From Macrosoma leucophasiata (taxonomy: Eukaryota; Arthropoda; Insecta; Lepidoptera; Hedylidae), in the NCBI GenBank assembly GCA_036365455.1, contig JAWQUS010000003.1, positions 4,422,001-4,486,000 of the forward strand: a stretch of DNA of 64,000 nucleotides, read 5' to 3'. The notes under the pieces were generated by a model. That model saw nothing but the letters and a program-made list of their open reading frames with translations. It searched no databases and was not told the origin of the DNA. Position numbers and translations under genes: made by a program. This document shows positions 20,186 through 30,246 of this stretch, piece by piece (the first letter of the stretch is position 1; the number at the start of each line of letters is the position of its first letter).

Positions 20186-20294
20186 GGTTGACTGACTACA
20201 CTAGTGAACTAGCAGACTGCACAAGAAGAATTTTCTTCCAGTAGAAGAAAGTTCTTCCGCTAGTGGGCGGTGGGGTCGTCACGTCTCGACGCCG
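20186..20294 (+). mobile_element. Repeat M, copy 1
   Basis: 'ttgactgactacactagtg', then a stretch rich in 'ttcttcc', then 'cgctagtgggcggtggggtc' and 'gtcacgtctcgacgcc'. The same order occurs at 54222-54303. Probably a LINE 3' portion; family unknown. Confidence 0.55.
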
Positions 20295-20686
20295 GATCAT
20301 CGAGGTTACCAGTATTTTAAGAGAGGGGAGTTCCACCCCCAACGCCCCTTCGACCTTTTGTGCTTTGCACCTCAGCGATCTTCCACTCCTGACTATGGCA
20401 TTGAATCTAATGAGATTCAATAACATAGTCAAACATCAATTAATCTTATACCCACACATAGTCAACGCAATCCCAGAAAATCAAATCAAACAAATGGGAA
20501 AATCCACAGCATTAGGCAATCAATCTTGTAAGAATTAGTGTTATCTGCAGGTCAATATATCTTCCGTCTTAAATTATGAGGGTAAATAATGGGTGTGTTT
20601 CGAAAACACAACAAGAAATATATTGCTTATTATTTTCGTTCTGGAAACAGTAATTGATTTTTATTTTATGTGTATTTATAGGTAGA

Positions 20687-20857
20687 CTAGCTGTTGACAT
20701 CCACGAAGCCGCGGCTTCGTGGATGTCATATGTTCTTTCTCAAAGTCAGCTTTATCACTGTACCAAATTTCATTAAAATCGGTTCAGTCAATTGGACGTG
20801 AAAAGGTATCAGACAGACAGACAGAGTTACTTTCGCATTTATAATATTAAGTAGGGA
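20687..20857 (-). mobile_element. Hel-2 Helitron-like element
   Basis: On the minus strand it starts TCCCTACTTAATATTATAAA after an A and ends 'caacagctag' before a T. The body is 'gaaagtaactctgtctgtct', 'accgattttaatgaaatttg' and 'aaagctgactttgagaaaga'. Near its 3' end sits a 32-bp perfect palindrome (20696-20727) in place of the usual GC block. 171 bp, non-autonomous. Confidence 0.85.
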
Positions 20858-20923
20858 TAATACAAAATAAAATTTTAATCCGATTAGGTAATTTGCCCGT
20901 GCAAAGCCGCGGCAGGCCGCTAG

Positions 20924-21159
20924 TAATCATATAAACGTAGCAGTTCCTAACTCTATGTATGTGTAAAACCAAATCGATGAGCCGATTGTGATGAAATTCA
21001 CCAGGTTGATTGTCCGAACACAACATATAATTGTTTTGACAAACCATACCATAAACCGTACGCGGACAGTGAAACCATGGAGGACCCCAAGAAAGGACAT
21101 AGGCTTCTTTTCATATCAAAATCCAATAACCCGCAGACGAAGTCACAAGCAACAACTAG
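20924..21159 (+). mobile_element. Degenerate Helitron-like element
   Basis: Ends 'gacgaagtcacaagcaacaactag' (21136-21159) before a T. Upstream, 'ggacataggcttcttttcat' follows the usual order of large lepidopteran Helitrons. Just before it, at 20898-20922, a second end-like block (gccgcggcaggccgctag) precedes another T. Degraded; 5' end uncertain. Confidence 0.5.
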
Positions 21160-22056
21160 TCTTCTATATATCTACTCAAAGACCATAGGTATGTATAACG
21201 TGTCATATCCAGCTTAATTGCTCAAATAAATTGTACAACTTTCTCGGGTCTAACACAAATACAAATGTAATTAGACCCTTGGGAATATTTGACTATAACT
21301 AAACAGATTAGGGACTCGTGAAACATAAACGAAAGTGACCAGCACCTGTTTGGATACGCCAATTTATGAATAGAACGCATATAAAACTTTAAGTTTTGGG
21401 ACATTTTTAAAAAATTGTACGAGTATATTGACATCTTCTGCTGACTTCGTCCTCGTTATTATTTAACCGAGTTTTTTATTGAAATAGGTTAAAAGGTTAA
21501 AGTGATAAGCTCTGTTTTTCCCTGAAAGGATAGACGGAGGTGTAGGTACGTATTCGTATATTTATGCATAAAACCAGAATCCTTCGAGTCGGATACAGGT
21601 AAAAGATGGGAAGCCTTAATATTTATCACGAACACACATTACCAATTTCCAAAGCATCGCAAATCTTCTTCATTGGAGTAATAATTTATGTAAGTATGTA
21701 TCTTCACTCCAGGTCTCATTAGGTAGAGTGTGAAGCGCCAGATATCCCGGTGTCGGTCCCGACACACCTCTCGTGCCTCATCTATAGGAGTGATAATAAT
21801 ATCACTATACTCCGGCCCGGGAATAAACATTGACCTCAGTTACTACCTAAACCTACTTCTAGTAAAGGCCTAAGCCCAAGCATCCGAGGCATTGAGAAAC
21901 AGGTAGGTATACCTGTTGAAGTAGAATGTTTCCTCACCAAATTACGTCAAAATTTAACGTATGTATTTAAATTTCATTAGGCATTTGTTGCACGATTGAA
22001 TATCAAATTTCCTTTCATATTTATTCCTAGTATGATGCATATTAACGCATTATATA
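21160..22056. other. Spacer, nothing recognised
   Basis: About 900 bp with no family match. A GC-richer patch at 21735-21830 (cccggtgtcggtcccgacac is a short inverted repeat) could be a remnant of a retroposon. Confidence 0.45.
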
Positions 22057-22069
22057 CGAGAAATATATA

Positions 22070-22375
22070 CGTAACTTCACGCCTGTAATCCCCGAAGGGG
22101 AAGGCAGAGGTAAATGCATGCATTCAAGCATACATGCAAACACCCACGATTCGCCGGTTAAGTTTTTGGTCCATGTAAAAGGTGGCGAGCCTGTTGACAT
22201 CTCCGGGCACATTACCAAACTTCGAGGTACTTAGAAATTTCCATAAAATGGATAAATCCCAATAGAACCAGAAAAGGACTTTACACCATTATCTCTGATA
22301 ACCCTCTACCCGGGAATCGAACCCAGAACCTCAGCGTAGTAGTAGTGGCCTGCTACCACTAGGCTACCGAGGTAC
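22070..22375 (-). mobile_element. SINE-G, full length
   Basis: Flanked by a 13-bp direct repeat cgagaaatatata (22057-22069 and 22376-22388). B-box on the minus strand is 'gggttcgattcccgggtaga'; the A-box region is near 22360 (cggtagcctagtggtagc). Full family body. Confidence 0.93.
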
Positions 22376-22388
22376 CGAGAAATATATA

Positions 22389-23038
22389 TATACAAGGATA
22401 TCAGGCGCTCCACGCTCTCTGCTTAGTTAGGGACCTGGCATGAACATACATACACATACGATAAAATAAAAAAATAGGTTACCGACATTCTGGGTTAACT
22501 TTAATTATATATGTAAGAGTTACACTCGCGTTAACACCAAGCCTTTTTCTGGCGAAAAAATCTCGCTCGCATCGTGTAATAAAAACGAACGAATATAAAG
22601 AGAACATTTCGCCTGATTACATCCACAGATACGAGGTGTGAATTAAGTGTTGTTTATGTGAGCTAGCTTCATTACATTGGGTTCCGTACTGGTACTGAAC
22701 CAAGAAATTGCTCATAAATCTGTTTTAACAATACTTCGAGGTGAATTTAGATAGAACTAGTTTTTTTTTAAACTTATCTTAGTTTTAATCACTTGATTTA
22801 AACTCCAATGTTTCAGGTTAAAGAGTCTAAGTAGCTTCATGATAATAGGTCATTTCTACTAAGCCTGGAGTGATTCTAACACAGTGGTAACCTGGATTTT
22901 GATAATTTGGTCGATGGCTATTAATAGGTTCACTGTATATCTTTTAAGGAACTCAAAAAAACGTAAAACAAACTTGTGCCCGTTATATTTTTTCTGAAAA
23001 GACTTACTGAAATGAAACTTACCTTTGTGCAAACCCTG
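22389..23038. other. Spacer, nothing recognised
   Basis: AT-rich, no family match and no convincing open frame. Confidence 0.5.
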
Positions 23039-23325
23039 TATTACTGCTGGTTAGAGTTCCAGTCGGAGTTCCAAGACAGGCACCACCGCATTATGTATGT
23101 GGTGGTGCCTCTATCTTGGAGCTCCGTCTACTTGCCGCCAAATGGTACTGTTCAGCTCTATCCATGTTCCAATTAGATGCCTTAATAATTTTCACGGGCT
23201 AAACAACTCAAGCCTCAGTGGGTGGCAACGCATTTTCATTTTGTCCTCCGGTTTATGTGTGATAGATGTTTAAATGCTACAGTATTAACTTGCCATCAAG
23301 GGGAACTGTTCGTTGAGTAAATGTG
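23039..23325 (+). mobile_element. RP-A (A2) with a remade 5' hairpin
   Basis: Starts 'ttactgctggttagagttcc'. The first ~45 bases are followed by an inverted copy, giving 'ggcaccaccgcat...atgtggtggtgcc' and 'gagttccaagacag...ctatcttggagctc' around 23071-23124. The rest is the A2 sequence, degraded, without a poly(A). Confidence 0.7.
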
Positions 23326-23654
23326 CAGCCTTACCTGTGTTACCAGCTTACTGAGGAAATTCGTTAAATGAACCTTTATAAACCCAAAGAAAAATAAAGA
23401 AACGCATTCTCAGTACAAGCCGAGTTAATTTTCGTGTAGTGTTTATTTTAACCCCGGTCCGTTTAAAGTACAATATTTATCGTCAATAAATGTGTCCTTG
23501 CGTTTGGATACTTTATAAAAAGCACTCCATAGTAATGCGGCAACAAATCCGTTGACGCATTTATGTTCGCCGGGTTGATAATCTTTTATTTATGGTGATA
23601 TTAAATTTAAAAAGGTATTCCTGATAGTTGAGAATTGAATTCCATTATTTTGTT

Positions 23655-23659
23655 GCATG

Positions 23660-23701
<42 letters not shown>

Positions 23702-23735
23702 ATATATATATATATTGTATGCAACTAATGCATAT
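23655..23735. repeat. (AT)n tract with paired flanks
   Basis: A (ta)n run of about 55 bp is flanked by gttgcatgcaa and ttgtatgcaac, so the whole ~75 bp is near-palindromic. Likely a slippage-prone microsatellite. Confidence 0.85.
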
Positions 23736-24971
23736 AATGTTGAATTTTAAGCCTTATTTCAATAAGAAATAAATGTTATTACAGATTTGAACTAAGTCTG
23801 TTTAAGACGTATAACATCACATCACAATTGCATTTTACTAAGGGTCATTTCAGAGGTAGATGTCGTACGTTTAAGCATTCGAGCTTTTGTAAGCCTCGAA
23901 GATATGTGCATCATATACTCACAATTTGTTAACTAACTATTCTTCTATTACTACTATTCTTCTATTATACTACTTCTATAACTAACTATTTTCCTTTGCC
24001 GTAGAGCCATCGTAGTTCTATCATAGTTCTATTACATGATTGTTACCTTTATGGAATTACATATAAAATCCTTAGTATCCGTCGAAAGGTCGTTAAAATT
24101 CTACCACATGAATATTTGTACCAATAAATACAATTTCTTTTGGACTGGTTTTTCGTTTTCCTTGTATAATTCGTCTGGACTGACATTCCATATCCAAGCT
24201 CAAATCACTGAAAGTGTTATGAAATTGAACCAAATGTATGCATACTCTAAGATAAGATTTAAAAAAGTCTAGTAGAATTTATTATGTATGGAAAATTTTG
24301 AAATAAATAAACTATGCAGTATTTTTTCCTTTGTTTTTCTTTGGTAATTCAACTTTTTGAGCCGATACAACCAATAACATCAAGAGGCGAGTTACTGATC
24401 TTAAGAGATAAGCGTGAGATTAAAAAAAAAAGTCATTAAAAGTTCTATTCATCGATAGATGGCAAAACTAAAAAATATCACCGCTGGGCCGGTCGGAGTG
24501 GAGGTGTTAGGTTATTTTCGTTACGGAATTTTTGGATTTGGTCTCCACGCTCAAGGCCCGCGATGGAAGGTATGCAATAGTTAAAAAAATATGTAGAGCA
24601 AGGACTTTACCCGATTAAAACAATACGTTCTTCGAGGGATCAGAAATTCTATCCCCAAACCCAAAACTGTCAACTATGACGAAAAAACGATGTCAAAAAA
24701 TGTCCCACATATGTCACACAAAATCATAGTCATACTACCCACCGAAGGGCCGTCAAAGTTCCGTCACATGGTAATTTGTACGAAAGTAAAACCGTTTCAC
24801 TTTCCACCGCGGGTTCACGTTCACGCATAACCAACTATTATGGGTGATTATGACTTTCGTTGTTACTGAATATGTTAATTGCTTTTTATCTCGAGCGATC
24901 GGTTTGCTCGCGAAGTGATAAAACACGTGTTTCGATGCGCGAAAGCATAATTTGTTTAAGTACATTTTTTT
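23736..24971. other. Spacer, mostly unrecognised
   Basis: Two loosely similar blocks lie at 24078-24130 (gtcgaaaggtcgttaaaatt) and 24742-24795 (ccgaagggccgtcaaagttc, then cacatg and tttgta), suggesting an old unclassified repeat. No open frame with motifs. Confidence 0.45.
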
Positions 24972-25190
24972 TAAGGATTCCGTACCTCAAAAGAAGAAAA
25001 CGCAATCGTTATAAGAATACTCGTGTGTCTGTCTGTCTATTTGTCCGTCTGTCACAAACGATAATTCTCTGTGAGAACTATTGCGAGTGTCTTGCATTCG
25101 ATACACATATTATATTATTACGTAAATCCAATCCTATGACTCAATCCATTCAAAATCCACAGAATCTTGAAGATCTTCATTTCTGAATCG
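24972..25190 (+). mobile_element. 'GGATTCCGTACC' repeat
   Basis: 'aaggattccgtacctcaaaa' followed by (tctg)n-like 'gtgtgtctgtctgtctattt' and 'tgtccgtctgtcaca'. Related in layout to 4631 and 59880. No inverted end found. Confidence 0.5.
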
Positions 25191-25252
25191 ATCTCACAGG
25201 TAAGCTCCGAGCATAGCTTTCTGCGTTACCTTGAACCTTCTTATGAGACCCA

Positions 25253-25463
25253 TGACACACCGCGGACACTCCGCCAAAATTCCATACAAACGCTTAATTT
25301 GGTTTCTATCCATCAGTGACGTGTATTTACACGCGCACCTGTGTGCGTAGCACGTACAAAATACCAACCGTCGCCCATAAGAGAGGAAGGGGTTGTGTAT
25401 GTGTGCAAATCGGGCGGGACGTCGAAGTGTCCATTCTATACGTAGTATTATTACATATTCTCT
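25253..25463 (+). mobile_element. Retroposon F
   Basis: From acaccgcggacactccgcca to 'tattattacatattctctgc'. Lacks the 'attacacagacatcaat' stretch present at 12270. Otherwise intact, with 'cgtcgcccataagagaggaa'. Confidence 0.75.
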
Positions 25464-25649
25464 GCCTGATGAGCGATACAACTTAATCATTTTTATCTAC
25501 AATTGACCTACGAATGTTTGGAGAAATTGAAAAATACAATACGGAACATCAGCATAATAATAGTGGCCTGCAACATCTACACTACCAAGACAGGTATTTC
25601 GTTCTTTGTAACTCATAGTACTCAAAATTGTATTCAATCTGCCGAATGT

Positions 25650-25856
25650 TAATAGAGCATCAAACACAGTCCGTAAGGTCTCGCTTTTAGCAATAAACAG
25701 CGATGTTATCCTGTTTACAGCCCGTGAAAGATTGCGCTACCCAACAATGTGATACTACTCGTAATTTGATCCTTGGAGACTGTTGCTGATGTTTTAAGAC
25801 TACAACGATCGCTAATAACTCATCTCTCACTATTGACACTTATAAAGCAATTTTAA
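25650..25856. repeat. Local dispersed repeat U, copy 1
   Basis: Shares 'cagtccgtaaggtctcgctt', 'tttagcaataaacagcgatg' and 'agcccgtgaaagattgcgct' with 26238-26415 and, partly, with 27632-27720. No coding or terminal features recognised. Confidence 0.7.
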
Positions 25857-25974
25857 AACATTCTCCGTGCTAGAGATAATTCGTAATATATTTTCGTTCG
25901 TTAAAACACTAGTTAACTACTTTTAATAACTTATTCACTCACAGTACCTATTCAAAATTTTACTCAATCCACCT

Positions 25975-26232
25975 GTAATATAGTCTGTAATAGATTGTAA
26001 TATCTATATTTGTAATAGTCTATGCTCACATGTCAATGTAAGTCACATGACAGGTGACAGCGACGGAGGTATATAAGTCGTGTGATTGTCGTGTGACTGG
26101 ACCCCTCGTCCTCTTACTTCCACGGCAAAATAATATTAAGTAAGACTAACAGTGGTTCAAGACAATAAACAAAACGCAAGTGTGCTTTGATAAATATCTT
26201 TTATTTAAATACCGAAAAATAACTAAACAATA
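25975..26232 (+). promoter_or_regulatory. Promoter-like block, possible solo LTR
   Basis: A TATA-like 'tatataag' at 26071-26078 is followed about 80 bp later by 'caagacaataaacaaaacgc' with an AATAAA-type signal, the promoter-then-polyadenylation order of an LTR. The segment starts with tgt and could end with aca. U copies lie on both sides. No target duplication, primer site or internal genes are visible. Confidence 0.3.
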
Positions 26233-26237
26233 CACCA

Positions 26238-26415
26238 CCAAAGTGTTAAGAGACATCAAACCCAGTCCGTAAGGTCCCGCTTTTAGCAATAAACAGCGAT
26301 GTAATCCTGTTTACAGCCCGTGAAAGATTGCGCTACCCAACAATGTGATACTGATTTAGCCCTTGGAGACTGTTGCTGAAGTTTTAAAACTACGCTACAA
26401 AGATCGCAAATAACT
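26238..26415. repeat. Local dispersed repeat U, copy 2
   Basis: Direct repeat of 25650-25856, about 588 bp away, roughly 90% alike by eye; differs near 26360, where 'ctcgta' is missing. Confidence 0.7.
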
Positions 26416-26512
26416 CTGCCAGCGAGATTAATATACACACAGGCATCCGTAACAAACAGTCGTTTTCAAATTGATTTGATAGATATTTCTATGAGACGTT
26501 TCCATGTAATCT

Positions 26513-26803
26513 GTTTTTTTTTTAATGTAATGGAAGTGACAAACAATCATGCAGTTCACATTGATGTTAAATGATGACTGCAGCCTATAGACACCCACAC
26601 AAAGACCAAGGTCAAAATGCAGATGCGTTACCACTCCTGAGGCGTCAGGTGTTATGCCTCTGTGCCGGAAATTACAGGGCCGTACATTACCACCTGACCG
26701 GAACAGGACAGTGCTGAACACTACCATTTAGCGGCAAGTATATTAGGTAATGCGGTGGTGCCTACGCCCGCGAAGTCCGTTACTGGAGTTCTACCACCAG
26801 TAA
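26513..26803 (-). mobile_element. RP-A (A1), full length
   Basis: From poly(T) through all family blocks to 'gttctaccaccagtaac'. The inner stem of the 5' hairpin is weakened here (gaactcc versus ggacttc). Confidence 0.92.
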
Positions 26804-27049
26804 CATGTCATGTTACTATGTGACAGTTTGGTAAATTGACTTCTGCAAACTGGAACCGTGCTACCAAGGGGAGTATCTTGTCTAGCAGTTAAGTACATAT
26901 AGGTTCACTGAAAGAGTAGAGATAGGAGAATAGAAACGCTCCGAATAGCTTCGTGCTACGAAGTGGAGCTTTGCGCTTTGCTTTTTTAATTATTAGGAAT
27001 CAATGATACCAACTTACTCGGAGGTACATTAGAATTAAGAAGAAACGAG

Positions 27050-27355
27050 ATTTGACGCCTGTAATCCCAGAAGGGGTAGGCAGAGGTAAATACATGCATT
27101 TAAGCATACATGTAAACACCCACGATTCGCCGGTTGAGCCGTTTTTGAGCCATGTAACAGGTGGCGAGCCTGTTGCCATCACCGGGCACATTACCAAACT
27201 CCGAGGTACCTACTGAAAAACTTCCAGAAAATGGAATAACCCTAATATAACCAAAGATAAAGGATTTTAATCCGTTATCTCTGGTAGCCTCCGACCCGGG
27301 AATCGATTCCAGGACCTCCAGCGTAGTAGTAGTGGCCTGCTACCACTAAGCTATG
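27050..27355 (-). mobile_element. SINE-G, near full length
   Basis: B-box on the minus strand is altered to 'tggaatcgattcccgggtcg'. The 3' end is 'cccagaaggggtaggcagag'. The A-box side breaks off at 'taagctatgtctg', so the first bases of the head are lost; no duplication seen. Confidence 0.85.
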
Positions 27356-27631
27356 TCTGAAATGCTAAGTTGGTGTCCTTGCTTCGATTTGCCATTGTCC
27401 TTGCTTCATTTTTGACGTGATAACTGTCTTTTGAGTCGGAAGCGAATCGATCGCCGGCTGCAAGCACGAAAAAATGTCACGTTTCGCCCGAACCAAGGGT
27501 GCAAGCGAGTGCGCGGAACAAGGAATAGAGAGGCATGATTGATCTTGATTGATATTCTTACGTAAAACTATCAGCAGTTTTTTTTTAAGTTAATTATGTA
27601 CCAGTTTATAATATGCATTAAGATGTCAATA

Positions 27632-27720
27632 GGAGGTTAGGTCCCGCTTTTAGCAATAAACAACGATATAATCCCGATAAAAGTCCGTGAAAGATTGCGC
27701 TACACGACAATGTGCTTACT
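27632..27720. repeat. Local dispersed repeat U, copy 3 (partial)
   Basis: 'taggtcccgcttttagcaat' and 'gtgaaagattgcgctacacg' match the first half of the other U copies. Confidence 0.65.
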
Positions 27721-27869
27721 TTGTTTAGATCTGACGTAAAAATGTTAGTTTATTGGTAGTAAGATTTTTCGAGGAATCCACATTGGTGTTACTTCGATAT
27801 TTTATTATCCAGAGTCTTTGGTAATAAACCGGAATGCTTTTAAATATGTCTATATGTAATACTCTGTAA

Positions 27870-28146
27870 TGTAATACGCTGGGGGTCCTGGGTTCGATTC
27901 CCGGGTCGGGGGCTATCAGAGATAATGGTTTAAAATCCATCATCTCTCGTTCTATTGAGATTTTACCATTTTCTGGAAGTTTCCCAGTACCTCGGAGTTT
28001 GGTAATGTGCCCGGAGATGGCAACAGGTTCGCCACCTGTTACATGGGCCAAAACGTAACCGGCTAGTCGTGGGTGTTTGCATGTATGCTTGAATGCATGC
28101 ATTTACCTCTGCCTACCCCTTCGGGGATCACAGGCGTGAAGTTACG
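27870..28146 (+). mobile_element. SINE-G, 5'-truncated
   Basis: Starts within the head at 'tacgctgggggtcctgggtt', so the A-box is missing; B-box 'gggttcgattcccgggtcgg' is intact. The body and end (cttcggggatcacaggcg) are complete. The open frame at 27725-28102 (minus) is read from this SINE and its flank. Confidence 0.88.
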
Positions 28147-28198
28147 TACGTTTTTATATGTAATATATGTAGGTATTTTCTATAATTTTTGAGAGTTA

Positions 28199-28416
28199 AT
28201 TTGTTCTTTTTACTATGAGGCGCGCATGGGCCCGTGGCTGGTGTAGATCGGAACGATCTACTCGGTTAAGCGATACGGGCGCGATCGCGTGTTTGATGGG
28301 TAACCGCTAGTGGCAAATATAAATGCGCGTTTCCGTGCTTCGGAGGGCACGTTAAGTCTGGTCAAGGCTGGTCCTGGTTGCTATTGATAGATAGCAGTCG
28401 TTAAACTTTGTCGGAG
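28199..28416 (+). mobile_element. 5S-SINE, left arm of an inverted pair
   Basis: Head with 'cggttaagcgatacgggcgc' and 'tttgatgggtaaccgctagt', core 'gtgcttcggagggcacgtta', ending near 'aaactttgtcggaggtcc'. The 19 bases before the head (28199-28217) recur inverted after the right arm. Confidence 0.8.
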
Positions 28417-28596
28417 GTCCTCGATAGCAACCGGGACCGACCGGGCTTAACGTGCCCTCCGAAGCACAAGAACGCCCATTTTAATTTTCCACTAGTGGTC
28501 ACCCATCACACACCCGACCGCGCCCGTATCTCTTAACCAAGTAGATCGCTTCACCAGCCGCGGACCCATGCGCGTTTCATAGTAAAAAGAACAAAT
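28417..28596 (-). mobile_element. 5S-SINE, right arm of an inverted pair
   Basis: Minus-strand head and core only, from 'agcaaccgggaccgaccggg' out to 'acccatgcgcgtttcatag' and the inverted 19-bp flank (28578-28596). The arms differ by roughly 15%, while the 19-bp flank matches perfectly. There is no 3' tail in either arm. Confidence 0.8.
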
Positions 28597-29589
28597 GAAC
28601 GCAATACGAGATTTCCACGCCATATGAACATAATTAAGCGCGTTGTTCACATGCGTGATTCGTATATAGAGTATGTACTACGGATGCATGTTCATCACAC
28701 TGTATTTATCTGAAGCAAAAGATACCACACCACAACCGTTACGTACTTGACTACGTACTATCAACTATGTATGTATTCTTTTAAGAATCAAGAATATAAA
28801 GTTGCAAAAAGCAATAAATAAAAATTCGCACGTAGTGTGAGCTAAACGAAAACCTCCCACAAATCCATTAAAAATATAAATAAAAGAAAACGTGTGAAAC
28901 ATTAAGATAACCAATTTAATTATCACCTATTGAGAACGATATAGACGATGAAATGAGGGGTTCGCGTGCGAAATATCACAGGATTGACAGTGAAAGTGAT
29001 TATTCAAACTTGTGTGAAAATGACAAATGTAAAGCTTACAAAGAACATTGAATCAAAAGAATAGTACGTGATACAGTCGCCCATTACAATGCTAGACAAT
29101 TCGACGGTAGAAAAGATTACTTGGGATATTAAATTCTTAGTCATGTGCTGGTGAAAATTATGTAATGTACTTGAATGTTATCCCTAAATAATCTTTTTTT
29201 CACCTATTTGAGCAGTAAACTAAAGCCGACTTAAGATAAGAAAGATTTTGATACTGATGAATATTGAGTTCGATGCATCACTAGCGCGACACGTTTCTTA
29301 CTTATCTTTTATTTAAGATACTTAGGCACACTGAGCTACAAGTATGTAGGCAACGCTTTAGATAAAATGCTGTCTACCAAAATGATGACCAGTATTTATG
29401 TAGTTTTTTTTTATTGACTAAGTTATTTATTTTAGTCTCAGTTATTTATACATGGCGGATCAAGTTCATCCAAGTATTTGACTCTAAAATCTCCATTACT
29501 TCTGATGGCACATAAAGTTCTTATCCCAAGTATTCGATTCTACAATCCAACCAGGGCGTTGGAAATGTGCAAAGGGAATGCTTACTGTA
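28597..29589. other. AT-rich spacer, nothing recognised
   Basis: About 1 kb with no repeat family match and no supported open frame. Confidence 0.5.
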
Positions 29590-29665
29590 AAATAGCTCAC
29601 CGATGCCCGCCCGGGGTGCGGGTCGAGCGGGCGCGCACAGCGCTAGCAGCGCTAGCGTCCACCAC
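29590..29665. other. Short GC-rich patch
   Basis: About 75 bp, mostly G+C, with 'gcccgcccggggtgcgggtc' and the repeat 'agcgctagcagcgctagcg'. It stands out from its AT-rich surroundings. It may be the 5' part of retroposon L, which follows, or a remnant of another element. Confidence 0.45.
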
Positions 29666-29727
29666 CATGACATCACAACCACACCTGGAACCAAGGAAAA
29701 AGGAGTTATAGATCATTGCATAAAAAA

Positions 29728-29968
29728 GACTGCATATAAAAAAACAATAAAAACATAAAAAAACATAAAAGGAAGGGCTAAAAAGCACACAAAAAAATGA
29801 ATGGCCCCCCACAGCGAGTTGCCCTGCGTGCCACAATCCCCCTAATCCGACCACGCCCCCGACGTTTCGGGGGCAGATAGACCCGGGGAAGGCGGGCTAC
29901 ACCTCGACCCCCGAACCATCCCCTTTCTCTGTTACGCTTCACGTGTGGAGGGAGGGATGATGATTATT
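29728..29968 (+). mobile_element. Retroposon L
   Basis: 'aaaaggaagggctaaaaagc', 'ccgaccacgcccccgacgtt', 'cgggggcagatagacccggg', 'ctctgttacgcttcacgtgt' and 'gagggatgatgattatt'. The most complete copy in the window. Confidence 0.7.
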
Positions 29969-30008
29969 AGTAAGTAAAAAAGACTACTGGTGATTGACGG
30001 CTGTTGGG

Positions 30009-30246
30009 GCAGACAATATGTAATAATACTACGTATAGATTGCACACTTCGATGTCACGCCCGATTTCCCCGCCCGATTTCCCCGCCCCACCCAACCTCC
30101 TCCCCTCTTATGGGAGACGTTTGGTATTCTCTACGTGCTACGTACACAGGTGCACGTTTAAATACACGTCACTGATTGACGTCTGTGTAATAGAGACCAA
30201 ATAAAGCGTTTGTATGGCATTTTGGCGGAGTGTCCGCGGTGTGGTT
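30009..30246 (-). mobile_element. Retroposon F
   Basis: Inverse of the 56088 copy, from 'gacaatatgtaataatacta' to 'ggcggagtgtccgcggtgtg'. Contains a short tandem 'cccgatttccccgc' x2 near 30060. Longest F copy. Confidence 0.75.

Noticed and set aside
27725..28102. 125-codon minus frame
   Set aside because: Reads through SINE-G; the EPRTPSV-like peptide is the reversed B-box, also seen at 3080, 41287 and 53726.
28217..28320. Functional 5S rRNA gene
   Set aside because: Only the internal promoter part resembles 5S; the 5S 5' and 3' stems are absent and it continues into a SINE core.
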